Assembly (NCBI GenBank): GCA_016235595.1
Contig: JACRJX010000007.1
Span: 310,001-374,000 of the forward strand
Length of the DNA stretch: 64,000 nucleotides
Source of the DNA: Verrucomicrobiota bacterium
Lineage (GTDB): Bacteria; Verrucomicrobiota; Verrucomicrobiia; CAIQCK01
Direction of reading: 5' to 3'
The notes under the pieces are model-generated. The model ran no database searches. It was given only the letters and a program-made list of their open reading frames with translations, and was not told where the DNA came from. Below are positions 9,188 to 18,227 of the stretch, one piece after another (the stretch's first letter is position 1; the number at the start of each line of letters is the position of its first letter). Position numbers and translations under genes: made by a program.

Positions 9188-10161
9188 ACGCTGCGCTTGA
9201 ACTCAAACGCATCGTCAAGACCTATGGCCGCCGCCGTGCGCTCGATGGTCTGGATCTGGCGGTTCCGCGCGGGACGATCTTTGGCCTCGTTGGCAGCAAC
9301 GGCGCGGGCAAGACGACGGCGCTGGCCGTCAGTGTCGGCCTGCTGCGTCGCGACGCGGGCACGGTGAACCTGCTCGGGGACGGTCCTTTCGATCCGCTGC
9401 GCCACGCCGGCCGCGTGACGCTGTTGCCACAAGATTCGCGCCTGCCGCTGCACGCACGGGCGGAGGATCTGCTCCGGTTCTACGGCCGGCTGCAGGGACT
9501 GTCGGAAGGCGCACTGTGCGAGTCCATCGATGAAGCCTTGGAGTGGGTGCATTTAGGTGACCGGCGCCGATCACCGGTGCGGACACTCTCACACGGCATG
9601 ATGCGGCGGCTGACGATCGCGCAGGCGTTCCTCGGCCGGCCGGAATTGGTATTGCTCGATGAGCCGATGAGCGGCCTCGACCCCCGCGAGGCCGCGCGCA
9701 TCCGCGCCATCCTGAAGCGCCGGCACGACGCGCAGACCGTGGTGATCAGTTCGCACAACCTCCACGAACTGGAAACGCTTTGTGATGGCGCAGCGTTCAT
9801 CGAAGCCGGCCGGCTTGTCCGGCAGGATAGCATGGAGAACCTGACCCGTCGCAGCCGTCGCATGACATATTGCTTGGAACCCGCCGGCCGGCCGCTGCCG
9901 ATGGAAGAGTTGCAGCAGGCCTTGCCGAAGGCAACGTGGGAGCAGGGGATCGACGGCTTGGAACTGACCGTGAAATTCTTCGATGAGGCGACCCGGGCGG
10001 CGGAGGTCAACGCTCGCGTCCTGGAGGTTCTGCTCCGGCACGGCGTCGGCGTCATTGAGATTCGGCGCGGCTCGAATCTGGAGAGCGAGTATTTCTCCGC
10101 GACCGACTCCCAGACGCCGCAGGTCCCGCTCTCGCCGTCTTCCGGCCCCGCTACTCCGTGA
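9184..10161 (+). CDS. ABC transporter ATP-binding protein
   Basis: 325 residues from the GTG at 9184, which overlaps the permease stop; a longer open frame upstream is not coding. Walker A is LVGSNGAGKTTALAV (about residue 37), the Q-loop region is LLPQDSRLPLH, the signature is TLSHGMMRRL (about 138), Walker B is ELVLLDEPMSGLDP and the switch His lies in VVISSHNLHE. The tail (residues 215-325) is a DUF4162-like extension common in ABC-2 exporters. Together with the preceding two genes it makes a small export system. Its last 11 nt overlap the end of the convergent ArsR gene. Confidence 0.93.
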   Translation: MNAALELKRIVKTYGRRRALDGLDLAVPRGTIFGLVGSNGAGKTTALAVSVGLLRRDAGTVNLLGDGPFDPLRHAGRVTLLPQDSRLPLHARAEDLLRFYGRLQGLSEGALCESIDEALEWVHLGDRRRSPVRTLSHGMMRRLTIAQAFLGRPELVLLDEPMSGLDPREAARIRAILKRRHDAQTVVISSHNLHELETLCDGAAFIEAGRLVRQDSMENLTRRSRRMTYCLEPAGRPLPMEELQQALPKATWEQGIDGLELTVKFFDEATRAAEVNARVLEVLLRHGVGVIEIRRGSNLESEYFSATDSQTPQVPLSPSSGPATP

Positions 10162-10456
10162 CTTGGGCGCGCACCAGCTCGCAGAGCTTTACCGCGAGCT
10201 TGTTCTTGACGCCGTAGAACACACGCTGTCCGTCTTTCTCCCGCTTCAGGATGCCGGCGCTCGTCAATAGCGCCAGGTGCTTCGAGATGTTCGCCTGCGT
10301 CGAGCCGGTGGCCGCCACGATGTCGTTGACGCTGCGAGGCGTTTTGCAGACAGCCTGCAAAATGCGCAGCCGCATCGGCTCACCGAGCGCCCGGAACCGC
10401 GCCGCAATGTGCTCGAGCTCCTCTGCCGTCGGTGAAGATGAATCTTTGCTTGACAT
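10151..10456 (-). CDS. ArsR/SmtB family transcriptional repressor, candidate sulfur sensor
   Basis: 101 residues, standard ArsR size. Winged helix: FRALGEPMRLRILQAV (residues 21-36), recognition helix STQANISKHLALLTSAGIL (52-70) and wing REKDGQRVFYGV. No CxC metal site is present; the two cysteines, Cys37 and Cys92, fall near the dimer helices, roughly where the persulfide-sensing relatives BigR and SqrR carry theirs. Divergent from the rhodanese gene by 27 bp, and its start codon lies inside the -35 box of that gene's promoter, so it very likely represses the sulfur genes. Family secure, sulfane-sulfur sensing inferred from context. The 3' end overlaps the ABC ATPase gene by 11 nt. Confidence 0.9.
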   Translation of the reverse strand: MSSKDSSSPTAEELEHIAARFRALGEPMRLRILQAVCKTPRSVNDIVAATGSTQANISKHLALLTSAGILKREKDGQRVFYGVKNKLAVKLCELVRAQVTE

Positions 10457-10477
10457 ATAACTAAATGGTCATATAAT
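10450..10477 (+). promoter_or_regulatory. Consensus sigma70 promoter giving a leaderless rhodanese mRNA
   Basis: Perfect -35 TTGACA (10450-10455), 16-nt spacer and perfect -10 TATAAT (10472-10477). The ATG of the rhodanese gene starts at 10484, with 6 nt between, so transcription would begin at or next to the A of ATG. No Shine-Dalgarno exists. Confidence 0.8.
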
Positions 10478-10480
10478 CAT
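10451..10480. promoter_or_regulatory. Candidate ArsR operator, imperfect inverted repeat
   Basis: Left half TGACATATAACTA and right half, read on the other strand, TGATTATATGACCA match at 10 of 13 positions with one indel. The element covers the promoter spacer and the arsR start, where a repressor would block both genes. Confidence 0.5.
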
Positions 10481-10483
10481 ACT

Positions 10484-11083
10484 ATGAATTCGTTATCTGT
10501 CCATGCAAATGTTGAAGGAGTGGGTTCGGTTCATCCCCAAGACCTGCACCGGCGGATAGCCGCTGGAGAAGCTGTGGAATTGCTCGACGTGCGCACGCAG
10601 CCCGAATACGACACCGAGCACGTGGCCTGCGCGCGGTTACTGCCGCTGGATCAGCTCGATGTCGGTGCTTTTCTCCGCGAGCGCGGCGGCAGCGAACAGC
10701 CGCTCTATGTCATCTGCCAGTCAGGCGCGCGGGCGGCCAAGGCTGTCGAGAAATTCAAAAACGCCGGTTTCCAACGTTGCGTGCTGGTCGAGGGCGGCAC
10801 GCAGGCGTGGATTGATGCCGGCCTTCCGGTGGAGCGCGGCGAAAGCAAAGTGCTGCCGCTGATACGGCAGGTGCAGATCGTCATTGGCGCGGTGTCGGCG
10901 CTGGGCGCCGGGCTGGCGATTTGGGTAAACCCGCTCTTTGCGATCATCCCGCTGTTCACCGGCTGCGGTTTGTTATTCGCGGGACTCACTGGCACCTGTG
11001 GTCTGGCGATATTGCTCGCGAAGATGCCGTGGAACCGCAAGTCGAGTTGCGACTCAGGTTCCTGCTGCGGAGTGAAACACTGA
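10484..11083 (+). CDS. Rhodanese domain protein with C-terminal DUF2892-type membrane domain
   Basis: 199 residues. Residues 15-115 are a rhodanese (sulfurtransferase) domain: VELLDVRTQPEYDTEHV and the active-site loop YVICQSGARAAKA, whose Cys carries the persulfide. Residues 125-180 form two membrane helices (IVIGAVSALGAGLAIWV and AIIPLFTGCGLLFAGLTG) of the DUF2892 type, and the tail ends in a Cys cluster (SCDSGSCCGVKH). It probably moves sulfane sulfur at the inner membrane and partners the reductase-rhodanese fusion 11 nt downstream. Transcribed from a consensus promoter under likely ArsR control; predicted leaderless. Confidence 0.92.
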   Translation: MNSLSVHANVEGVGSVHPQDLHRRIAAGEAVELLDVRTQPEYDTEHVACARLLPLDQLDVGAFLRERGGSEQPLYVICQSGARAAKAVEKFKNAGFQRCVLVEGGTQAWIDAGLPVERGESKVLPLIRQVQIVIGAVSALGAGLAIWVNPLFAIIPLFTGCGLLFAGLTGTCGLAILLAKMPWNRKSSCDSGSCCGVKH

Positions 11084-11094
11084 CATTGAATACT

Positions 11095-12756
11095 ATGAGA
11101 ACTCCCCGTCGTATCATCATCGTTGGCGGTGTGGCCGGCGGCGCTTCCGCGGCTGCCAGGGCTAGGCGCGTGGACGAGAATGCCGAGATCCACGTCTTTG
11201 AACGCGGTCCTTACATTTCCTTCGCCAACTGTGGCCTGCCATATTATATCGCGGGTGAAATCAAGGAGCGCGACAAGCTCATCGTCATGACGCCGGAGGC
11301 GTTCTGGGATCGCGCCCGCATCCACGCCCACGTCAATCACGAGGTGCTTGCGATCAACCGCGCCGCCAAGACAGTGCGCGTGAAAGGCCCCGACGGCGCC
11401 GAGCGGGATGTGGCCTACGACAGACTCATCCTCAGCCAGGGCGCGAAGCCGGTGGTGCCGCCGATTTCCGGTGTCGAACTGCCTCACGTATTCACGTTGC
11501 GGGACATTCCCGACATGGATCGGATCGCGGCCTTCGTGGACGAGCGCAAGCCGCGCCATGCGGTGGTCATCGGCGGCGGATTCATCGGGCTGGAAATGGC
11601 GGAAGCGTTTCACCATCGCGGCATCCGCGTCACGATCGTGGAGCGCAATCCCCACATCCTGCCGCTGCTCGATGGCGACATGGCGGCACATTTGCAGAAC
11701 CAGATTTTGCGCGCTGACTTCGACTTCAAAGTCAACGCCACCGCCACAGCCTTCACGAAGGAAGGCGTCGCGTTTGCCGATGGCAGCACGCTGCCTGCCG
11801 ACATCATATTGCTCAGCGTTGGTGTGAAAGCCGAGGTCGAGCTTGCGAAGCTTGCCGGCCTGGAAATCGGCGTCACAGGCGGCGTGAAAACCAACGGGCG
11901 CATGGAGTCGTCCGATCACGATATCTACGCCGTGGGCGACGCGGCGGAGACGATTCACGCGCTCACCGGCGCGCGGGCGCGGATTGCACTGGCAGGCCCG
12001 GCCAATCGGCAGGGACGCGTTGCTGGCGCGAACGCGGCCGGCGCGAAGATGACGTATCCTGGCGCACTCGGCACCTCCATCGCGCGCGTGTTGCACATGA
12101 CGGTGGCGTTCACCGGTCTCAACAGCGAGCAGGCCGCCAAGGCCGGCTTCAGTTTCTTTACCAGCCTGACCCGCGACAACAACCACGCCCACTATTATCC
12201 GGGCGCGAAGCCGGTGATGATCAAGGTCATTGCCGAGGAGGGCACCGGTCGGTTGCTCGGCGCGCAAGTGCTCGGCGAGCGCGGCGTGGACAAGCGCGTA
12301 GACGTGCTCGCCACTGCCATCGCCGGCAAGATGAGCGTGTTTGATCTCGAAAGCCTTGACCTCGCTTATTCGCCGCCGTTCGGCACGGCCAACGACCCGA
12401 TTAACATCGCCGGTTTCGTCGCGGGGCACATCGCCCGCGGCGACATCTCAACAGTGGCGCCGGAGACGTGGCGGCCCGGCGGCGAGTTCCTGCTCGACGT
12501 GCGCGACGCGGATGAACTGGAGGAGTTCGGCAAGCTGGCGGGCGCGGTGAATATTCCACTCGCACAGCTTCGCGACCGGCTCGGCGAACTGCCGCGCGAC
12601 CGGCGGATCGTGACGTATTGCCAGAAGGGATTGCGCGGTTATCTGGCGGCATGCGCGCTGCACGGAAGCGGTTTTGAGAACGTCAGTAACCTGCGCGGTG
12701 GGTTCCTGCACGCAAAACTCAATAACCTGCCGCTGGCGAATCCTGAACCCCGTTGA
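11095..12756 (+). CDS. CoA-disulfide/polysulfide reductase-rhodanese fusion
   Basis: 553 residues from the ATG at 11095, matching the known length of CoADR-RHD/Npsr-type enzymes. The FAD Rossmann motif is IIIVGGVAGGASAAARARR (residues 7-25), the catalytic cysteine is Cys46 in FANCGLPYYIAGEI, the NAD(P)H site is VVIGGGFIGLEMAE and the second FAD motif is IYAVGDAAE. A rhodanese domain follows from about residue 460 (LLDVRDADELEEF) with active loop TYCQKGLRGY. Relatives reduce CoA disulfide, CoA persulfide or polysulfide with NAD(P)H, the rhodanese passing sulfur to the flavin domain. With the upstream rhodanese and ArsR genes it forms a sulfane-sulfur handling operon. Confidence 0.93.
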   Translation: MRTPRRIIIVGGVAGGASAAARARRVDENAEIHVFERGPYISFANCGLPYYIAGEIKERDKLIVMTPEAFWDRARIHAHVNHEVLAINRAAKTVRVKGPDGAERDVAYDRLILSQGAKPVVPPISGVELPHVFTLRDIPDMDRIAAFVDERKPRHAVVIGGGFIGLEMAEAFHHRGIRVTIVERNPHILPLLDGDMAAHLQNQILRADFDFKVNATATAFTKEGVAFADGSTLPADIILLSVGVKAEVELAKLAGLEIGVTGGVKTNGRMESSDHDIYAVGDAAETIHALTGARARIALAGPANRQGRVAGANAAGAKMTYPGALGTSIARVLHMTVAFTGLNSEQAAKAGFSFFTSLTRDNNHAHYYPGAKPVMIKVIAEEGTGRLLGAQVLGERGVDKRVDVLATAIAGKMSVFDLESLDLAYSPPFGTANDPINIAGFVAGHIARGDISTVAPETWRPGGEFLLDVRDADELEEFGKLAGAVNIPLAQLRDRLGELPRDRRIVTYCQKGLRGYLAACALHGSGFENVSNLRGGFLHAKLNNLPLANPEPR

Positions 12757-12777
12757 CACGCAGCCGCCGCAACAAGA

Positions 12778-14268
<1,491 letters not shown>

Positions 14269-14298
14269 GAAGGAGAACCTTTTACGCGCGGCCGCGGT

Positions 14299-15033
14299 TC
14301 ACGACGCCGGCCAGCACAATTTGTAGAGCACCGCTGCAATGACGCCGCCGATGATCGGCCCCACGATGGGTATCCACGCATAGCTCCAGTCGGAGCTGCC
14401 TTTGCCGGCGATGGGCAGCACAGCATGGGCAAGCCGCGGGCCGAGATCGCGGGCGGGATTGATCGCGTAGCCGGTCGGGCCGCCAAGCGACAAGCCGATG
14501 GCCCAAACGATGATGCCCACCAGGAACGGGCCGAACCCCACGTCCCAACCGTGAACGGGATTGAGGTTTTTCGGCGTGAGGATGGCGAGCACGCCCAGCA
14601 CGAGCACAAAGGTGCCGATGATTTCGGTCAGGAGATTGGCCGCTGTATTGCGGATGGCGGGGCCGGTGCAGAACACCGCCAGCTTGGAGGACTGGCTTTC
14701 AGTCTCCGCCCAGTGGGCCAGATACGCCAGCCAGACAATCGCCGCGCCAAGGAATGCGCCGATCATTTGAGCCGCGACATAAACCGGAACGGAGGCCCAG
14801 TCAAACTTGCCGATGGTGGCCAGACCAATCGTCACTGCCGGGTTGAGGTGCGCGCCGCTGAAAGCGCCGACCGTATACACCGCCACCGTCACGCCACAGG
14901 CCCACCCGGCGGAGATGACGATCCACCCGCCATTCTGGCCTTTGGTCTTGTTGAGCACGACGTTAGCCACCACGCCATCGCCGAGGATGATCAACAACAT
15001 GGTGCCGAGCAGTTCCGCAAGAAAATGCGACAT
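14299..15033 (-). CDS. glpF: Glycerol facilitator, MIP/aquaporin family
   Basis: 244 residues from the ATG at 15033, chosen because a strong GGAGGT lies 7 nt upstream; a longer frame begins at 15093. The two half-helix NPA motifs are present: GAHLNPAVTIG after the second helix and YAINPARDLGPR before the sixth. The Asp and Arg after the second NPA (NPARD) mark the glycerol-conducting subgroup. About six membrane helices. First gene of the glpF-glpK unit; the product lets glycerol diffuse across the inner membrane for GlpK. Confidence 0.95.
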   Translation of the reverse strand: MSHFLAELLGTMLLIILGDGVVANVVLNKTKGQNGGWIVISAGWACGVTVAVYTVGAFSGAHLNPAVTIGLATIGKFDWASVPVYVAAQMIGAFLGAAIVWLAYLAHWAETESQSSKLAVFCTGPAIRNTAANLLTEIIGTFVLVLGVLAILTPKNLNPVHGWDVGFGPFLVGIIVWAIGLSLGGPTGYAINPARDLGPRLAHAVLPIAGKGSSDWSYAWIPIVGPIIGGVIAAVLYKLCWPAS

Positions 15034-15156
15034 AGGTTTACCTCCAACTGGACGCGCTGACGATAGCAAAGCCGACGCGCACTGTCCACACACAGAGACT
15101 GTAGAGAAACCCCGCCTGTTGTCTGTGGGTGGACGGCAGGAATCCGGATAGCCGGG

Positions 15157-16563
15157 CTACCCGACGACGATCTCGTCAATCGGTGCGGCAGGCTTCAAGG
15201 GAATCACGGCGCGCTTCCACCGGCCGGAGTAGTAATAGACCAGGCTCGCGATCATGCCCACTGTGAAGCCGGTTCCCGAAGCGACCCAGACAGCTTCGAC
15301 TCGATGGAAGTGATGCGACAGCATCAGCGCCAGCGGCACGCGCACAATCCAGAGCGCAAACAGGGTTACCAGCGTCGTCACCATCGTTCGTCCGGCGCCG
15401 TTGATGACGCCGTTGCTGACAAACATGATCGCAAAGCACGGGTAGCACGCGCCGATGATCATCAAGTAGGACGTGCCGATCCGGATCGCCTCCGGGTCGT
15501 TGAGGAACGCGCGCAGCAACAATCCCGGCAGCGCCACCACCGCCACCGTCCCCACCAGCGTGACGCCGCCGCTCATCAATAGACCCCACCGAAACACCTC
15601 CCGCACCCGGTCAAACCTCTGCGCGCCGATGTTTTGGCCCGTCATCGTCGAGACTGCGACACTGAAGCCCAGGGCCGGCAGAAGCGCCAATTGGTCAATT
15701 CGCATCGCCGCGCCGAACGCCGCCGTCGCGCTCACGCCGTAGGCGTTCACGATCCCGGTGATGAACAGGAAACTGAACGCGGCCAACCCCTGTTGCACCG
15801 CCGCGGGCAGGCCGATCTTGAGGATCAGCCACAGCGTCGGCCGGTCCATCGTCAGCCGCCGCCAGTCCGGCGCGGTCGCGTCCCTGCGCCGATGCAGCCA
15901 GGCGTAGAGCGCAAACATGCTCACGCTCTGTGAGATGATATTGGCGATGGCCGTCCCGTTCAAACCAAGCCGCGGGCAGCCGAGCCAGCCGAACATCAGC
16001 ACCGGATCGAGCGCCACCGTCAGCAGCAGACCGCCGGCCTGAAAGTAAAGCGGCGTCTTCGAATCGCCCACCGCCCGCAGCAACGCGCCAATGAGGTACG
16101 TCCCAAACAGAAACGGCGTTGCCAGCAGCGGCCACCGCGTGTAGGACACCGCCAGCGGCAGCACATCCGCCGGCGTATCCATCCACCGCAGCATTGGAGC
16201 CGCCAGACATTCGCCGATGACGATCACGACGAGGCTTGCCACCACCTGCAACGCCGTCGAGGTTTGCACCACCCGCCGCAACCCATCCGTGTCGCGAGCG
16301 CCCACAAACTGCGCCGCCAGGATGCCTGCGCCCACCGTGATGCCGAGCGCCAGCGCCAGCAGCGCAAACATCGTCGCGCCCGTCACCGTGACAGCGCCCA
16401 TCTCCGCTTCACCCAGCCCTTTGCCCACCCACACCGCATTGACGAAGCTGTAAGCCCCTTGGATCAGGTTGCCCAGCATCATCGGCATGGAGAAAACCAC
16501 CAGATGCCTCGGCACACTGCCGAAGGTCAGGTCTCGTCCATGCGATTGAAGTGCTGCTGCCAT
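15157..16563 (-). CDS. MATE family efflux transporter
   Basis: 468 residues with about twelve membrane helices in two homologous halves. MATE hallmarks: LVVFSMPMMLGNLIQGAYSFVNAVWVGKGLGE at the N terminus (first-helix proline and following loop), GILAAQFVGARDTDGLRRVV and, in the second half, MTGQNIGAQRFDRVREVFRWG. Such proteins export cationic drugs or metabolites using a Na+ or H+ gradient. Starts at the edge of repeat locus I. Single gene; substrate unknown. Confidence 0.93.
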   Translation of the reverse strand: MAAALQSHGRDLTFGSVPRHLVVFSMPMMLGNLIQGAYSFVNAVWVGKGLGEAEMGAVTVTGATMFALLALALGITVGAGILAAQFVGARDTDGLRRVVQTSTALQVVASLVVIVIGECLAAPMLRWMDTPADVLPLAVSYTRWPLLATPFLFGTYLIGALLRAVGDSKTPLYFQAGGLLLTVALDPVLMFGWLGCPRLGLNGTAIANIISQSVSMFALYAWLHRRRDATAPDWRRLTMDRPTLWLILKIGLPAAVQQGLAAFSFLFITGIVNAYGVSATAAFGAAMRIDQLALLPALGFSVAVSTMTGQNIGAQRFDRVREVFRWGLLMSGGVTLVGTVAVVALPGLLLRAFLNDPEAIRIGTSYLMIIGACYPCFAIMFVSNGVINGAGRTMVTTLVTLFALWIVRVPLALMLSHHFHRVEAVWVASGTGFTVGMIASLVYYYSGRWKRAVIPLKPAAPIDEIVVG

Positions 16564-16765
16564 GCGGAGTTCATGTTGTCGTCACTTTCCCCAAAACACA
16601 ATCGCGGAGAAGCGGTGGCAGAGCAGGGGAGACGGCGGATTCTAAACGCAGAGGCGCAGAGGAGCGTAGAGTAAAGTCGAGGAAGGCATCAAATGGCCGC
16701 CAGCTCTCACCCTTTCCGATCGTCATCAGATCCGAACTCGAAGCTCCAGAAGATCGTTTTTCAAG
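16564..16765. repeat. Boundary region of repeat locus I with dispersed motif
   Basis: No gene seen. The strand opposite to + carries CCTTCCTCG...CCTCTGCGCCTCTGCGTTTAGAA (16690-16640), nearly the same string found at the far end of locus II (44482-44530). A further stretch next to the MATE start (CCGCGATTGTGTTTTG) recurs after the stop of the gene at 17286. Both look like dispersed non-coding repeats. Confidence 0.6.
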
Positions 16766-17062
16766 CTACTCTCCGATAGAACGTCGGTGATGCCTAATCC
16801 ATCGGATAAATAGCACAACCACCACGTTTAGAGTTGGCGCGAGAACGAGAATCAACGGAATACTGACGATAGGAAATGCAAAGCTGATTACGACAAGCAA
16901 CGACGAAGGCAAAGACAAGGCGACGTATAGAATAATCCAAAGCACTTGCCCATCACCACCTCCGCCCATCTTCACTGAAAACAGAAAGAACAACAGCAGG
17001 GCCATTATGTAGGTCATTGCTAATACGACTAGGGCCACTGTTTTGCGAGTTTCTAAATTCAT
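16766..17062 (-). CDS. Small membrane protein of repeat locus I (three helices)
   Basis: 98 residues with three hydrophobic segments (residues 8-29, 39-60 and 63-88) and a basic tail (RWIRHHRRSIGE). No family recognised. The gene is visibly less GC-rich than its neighbours. There is no Shine-Dalgarno before the ATG at 17062. Instead a 26-codon leader ORF that opens in the upstream repeat ends only 6 nt before this start. The position, directly behind a copy of the repeat, matches the other three small genes of loci I and II. Coding status is inferred from the uninterrupted frame, consistent topology and context. Confidence 0.6.
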   Translation of the reverse strand: MNLETRKTVALVVLAMTYIMALLLFFLFSVKMGGGGDGQVLWIILYVALSLPSSLLVVISFAFPIVSIPLILVLAPTLNVVVVLFIRWIRHHRRSIGE

Positions 17063-17068
17063 GGCGTC

Positions 17069-17149
17069 TTAGAAGGCGACGTAGGAACGGCGGTCACGGC
17101 TTGATGACAGCGTGGCTCGTTCACTTCGCTCATAGCCTTCTCCGACCAT
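17069..17149 (-). CDS. Leader ORF A, 26 codons
   Basis: ATG at 17149 is preceded by the repeat's conserved purine box (GAGAGG) 3 nt away. The frame encodes 26 residues starting MVGEGYERSER and stops with TAA at 17069, 6 nt before the ATG of the 98-residue membrane protein. Equivalent leader ORFs occur at 43250 and 44005. Probably serves translation coupling rather than making a functional peptide. Confidence 0.45.
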   Translation of the reverse strand: MVGEGYERSERATLSSSRDRRSYVAF

Positions 17150-17182
17150 AGTCCTCTCTGTGGCTTGCGGGGGCAAGCGGGA
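17136..17182 (-). repeat. Structured repeat, copy A (3' half conserved)
   Basis: Minus-strand string CGCTTGCCCCCGCAAGCC, then CAGAGAGGACTATGGTCGG and AGAAGG. It contains a perfect hairpin (GCTTGC, 4-nt loop, GCAAGC; 17178-17163) and the purine box plus ATG. The 5' half seen in the other copies is degenerate here. Confidence 0.75.
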
Positions 17183-17285
17183 AAGGGGCGGCGGGGCGAG
17201 TGAAGAGTTGCGTGGATTGTCGAAGGTCAACGCCATCGAGCGCCCATGTTGTCCCCTCCGCCAACAAAACTCAATCGCGGAACTA

Positions 17286-17696
17286 TCAACCGGCGCTTTG
17301 CTTTTTCTTTCGCTTCTCGAAGAACAGCACGAGTCTCACAACCGCTGCGCAAGCAAACGCTGGTAAGACAATCAATAGTTGTAGAACTGGTGCTATGCGA
17401 AAGATCAAACATGCCTCGGCTTCATGGGGGCCAACTACTGTGATGCAGTAAAGAGATATCCCAACGATGGCGGAGACGAGACAAAGGACTGATGCCAGCA
17501 GTATCGTTGCCATCTCTCGGGAGAGAAAGGCACTGACAGCCATTAACACGAAAGGCGACAGGGGAATCAATACACCTTGGGGAAACGAATGAACTGCCCT
17601 GAGAAAAAGAGCAGCCGTTATGATTGCTCCGACTCCATTCACCAAATGAGTCAATAGCTGAATGAGGAAAGCGCCATTGGTTCGAGTGTTGGTCAT
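17286..17696 (-). CDS. Small membrane protein of repeat locus I (four helices)
   Basis: 136 residues from the ATG at 17696; an upstream frame extension to 17882 runs through the repeat and is unlikely to be coding. Four hydrophobic segments (about residues 10-33, 41-60, 64-88 and 101-125) and a strongly basic end (FFEKRKKKQSAG). No family recognised and no similarity to the other locus proteins. The Shine-Dalgarno GAAGG, 6 nt before the ATG, is supplied by the tail of repeat copy B. Base composition is clearly less GC-rich than the flanking glp and proS regions, as expected of acquired DNA (inference). Confidence 0.65.
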   Translation of the reverse strand: MTNTRTNGAFLIQLLTHLVNGVGAIITAALFLRAVHSFPQGVLIPLSPFVLMAVSAFLSREMATILLASVLCLVSAIVGISLYCITVVGPHEAEACLIFRIAPVLQLLIVLPAFACAAVVRLVLFFEKRKKKQSAG

Positions 17697-17699
17697 CTT

Positions 17700-17828
17700 T
17701 ACCTTCTTCGCGCATAGTCCTCCCATCGGCTGGCGGGGGCAAGCGGTTTCCGTTTCTGTAGCGTTGGCCTCTGGCCGACGAATGGAACGATGGCGAAACA
17801 ACCGACGGTCTGAGACCTCTGCCACAGG
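17700..17828 (-). repeat. Structured repeat, copy B
   Basis: Read on the minus strand: GGTCTCAGACC hairpin, CGGTTGTTTCGCC, a second hairpin GGCCAGAGGCC, then GGAAACCGCTTGCCCCCGCC and GAGGACTATGCGC, ending 4 nt before the gene start. It aligns with copies C and D over its whole length. Confidence 0.85.
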
Positions 17829-17969
17829 AAAAGGTGGAGCGGGCGCTCCGCGCACGCTATGCTGGGACTCAACAACAGCCACCGCGCCCGGAGGGCGCGA
17901 TCCACTGAGCAGGCCGCGTATGTGGAGAGCCTGCGGCAGACGCTGTGAGGAAGAAGGAAGACGCGAATA
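17829..17969. other. Intergenic region between divergent small genes
   Basis: No convincing ORF. It contains GCGCCCGGAGGGCGCG, a short GC-rich inverted repeat (17888-17903), and purine-rich DNA (GAGGAAGAAGGAAG) ahead of the ATG at 17970. Confidence 0.5.
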
Positions 17970-18227
17970 ATGAAATCGTTCCGTTCGGCAAGAAAAAGTA
18001 ATCGCTCCAGACTCCGTCCTCTATCTCTGGTGAAGTTATTACCGCCTCCGCCTATCCGAGGTAGAAAAGCGCCGCGATATCCGTTCAAGAAAGAAGATGT
18101 TTTAGTCTTCATCGGCGAAATTCCGAATATGCCCGGCCATTGCGTGATTGCTGAGCTAAGAAACGGAAAGATACATGCCGGTTATCACACTGAATCATTC
18201 GCGGAGCTTTCCCTTGATGAAATCTAA
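17970..18227 (+). CDS. Small conserved-type hypothetical protein
   Basis: 85 residues. The N-terminal third is basic and low in complexity; the C-terminal half, KKEDVLVFIGEIPNMPGHCV followed by a GYHTESFAEL stretch and LSLDEI, has the look of a small beta-sheet protein with conserved glycines and a Cys-His pair. Similar short proteins occur in PVC-group genomes as far as I recall, without known function. The upstream AAGGAAG about 10 nt from the ATG could serve as ribosome site. The real start might lie further in, because the first 35 residues look poorly conserved in character. Confidence 0.55.
   Translation: MKSFRSARKSNRSRLRPLSLVKLLPPPPIRGRKAPRYPFKKEDVLVFIGEIPNMPGHCVIAELRNGKIHAGYHTESFAELSLDEI

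Noticed and set aside
17422..17742. 106-codon frame opening at the repeat B leader ATG
   Set aside because: Overlaps the membrane-protein gene out of frame for most of its length and has no protein-like pattern; the membrane frame has coherent helices and a ribosome site.
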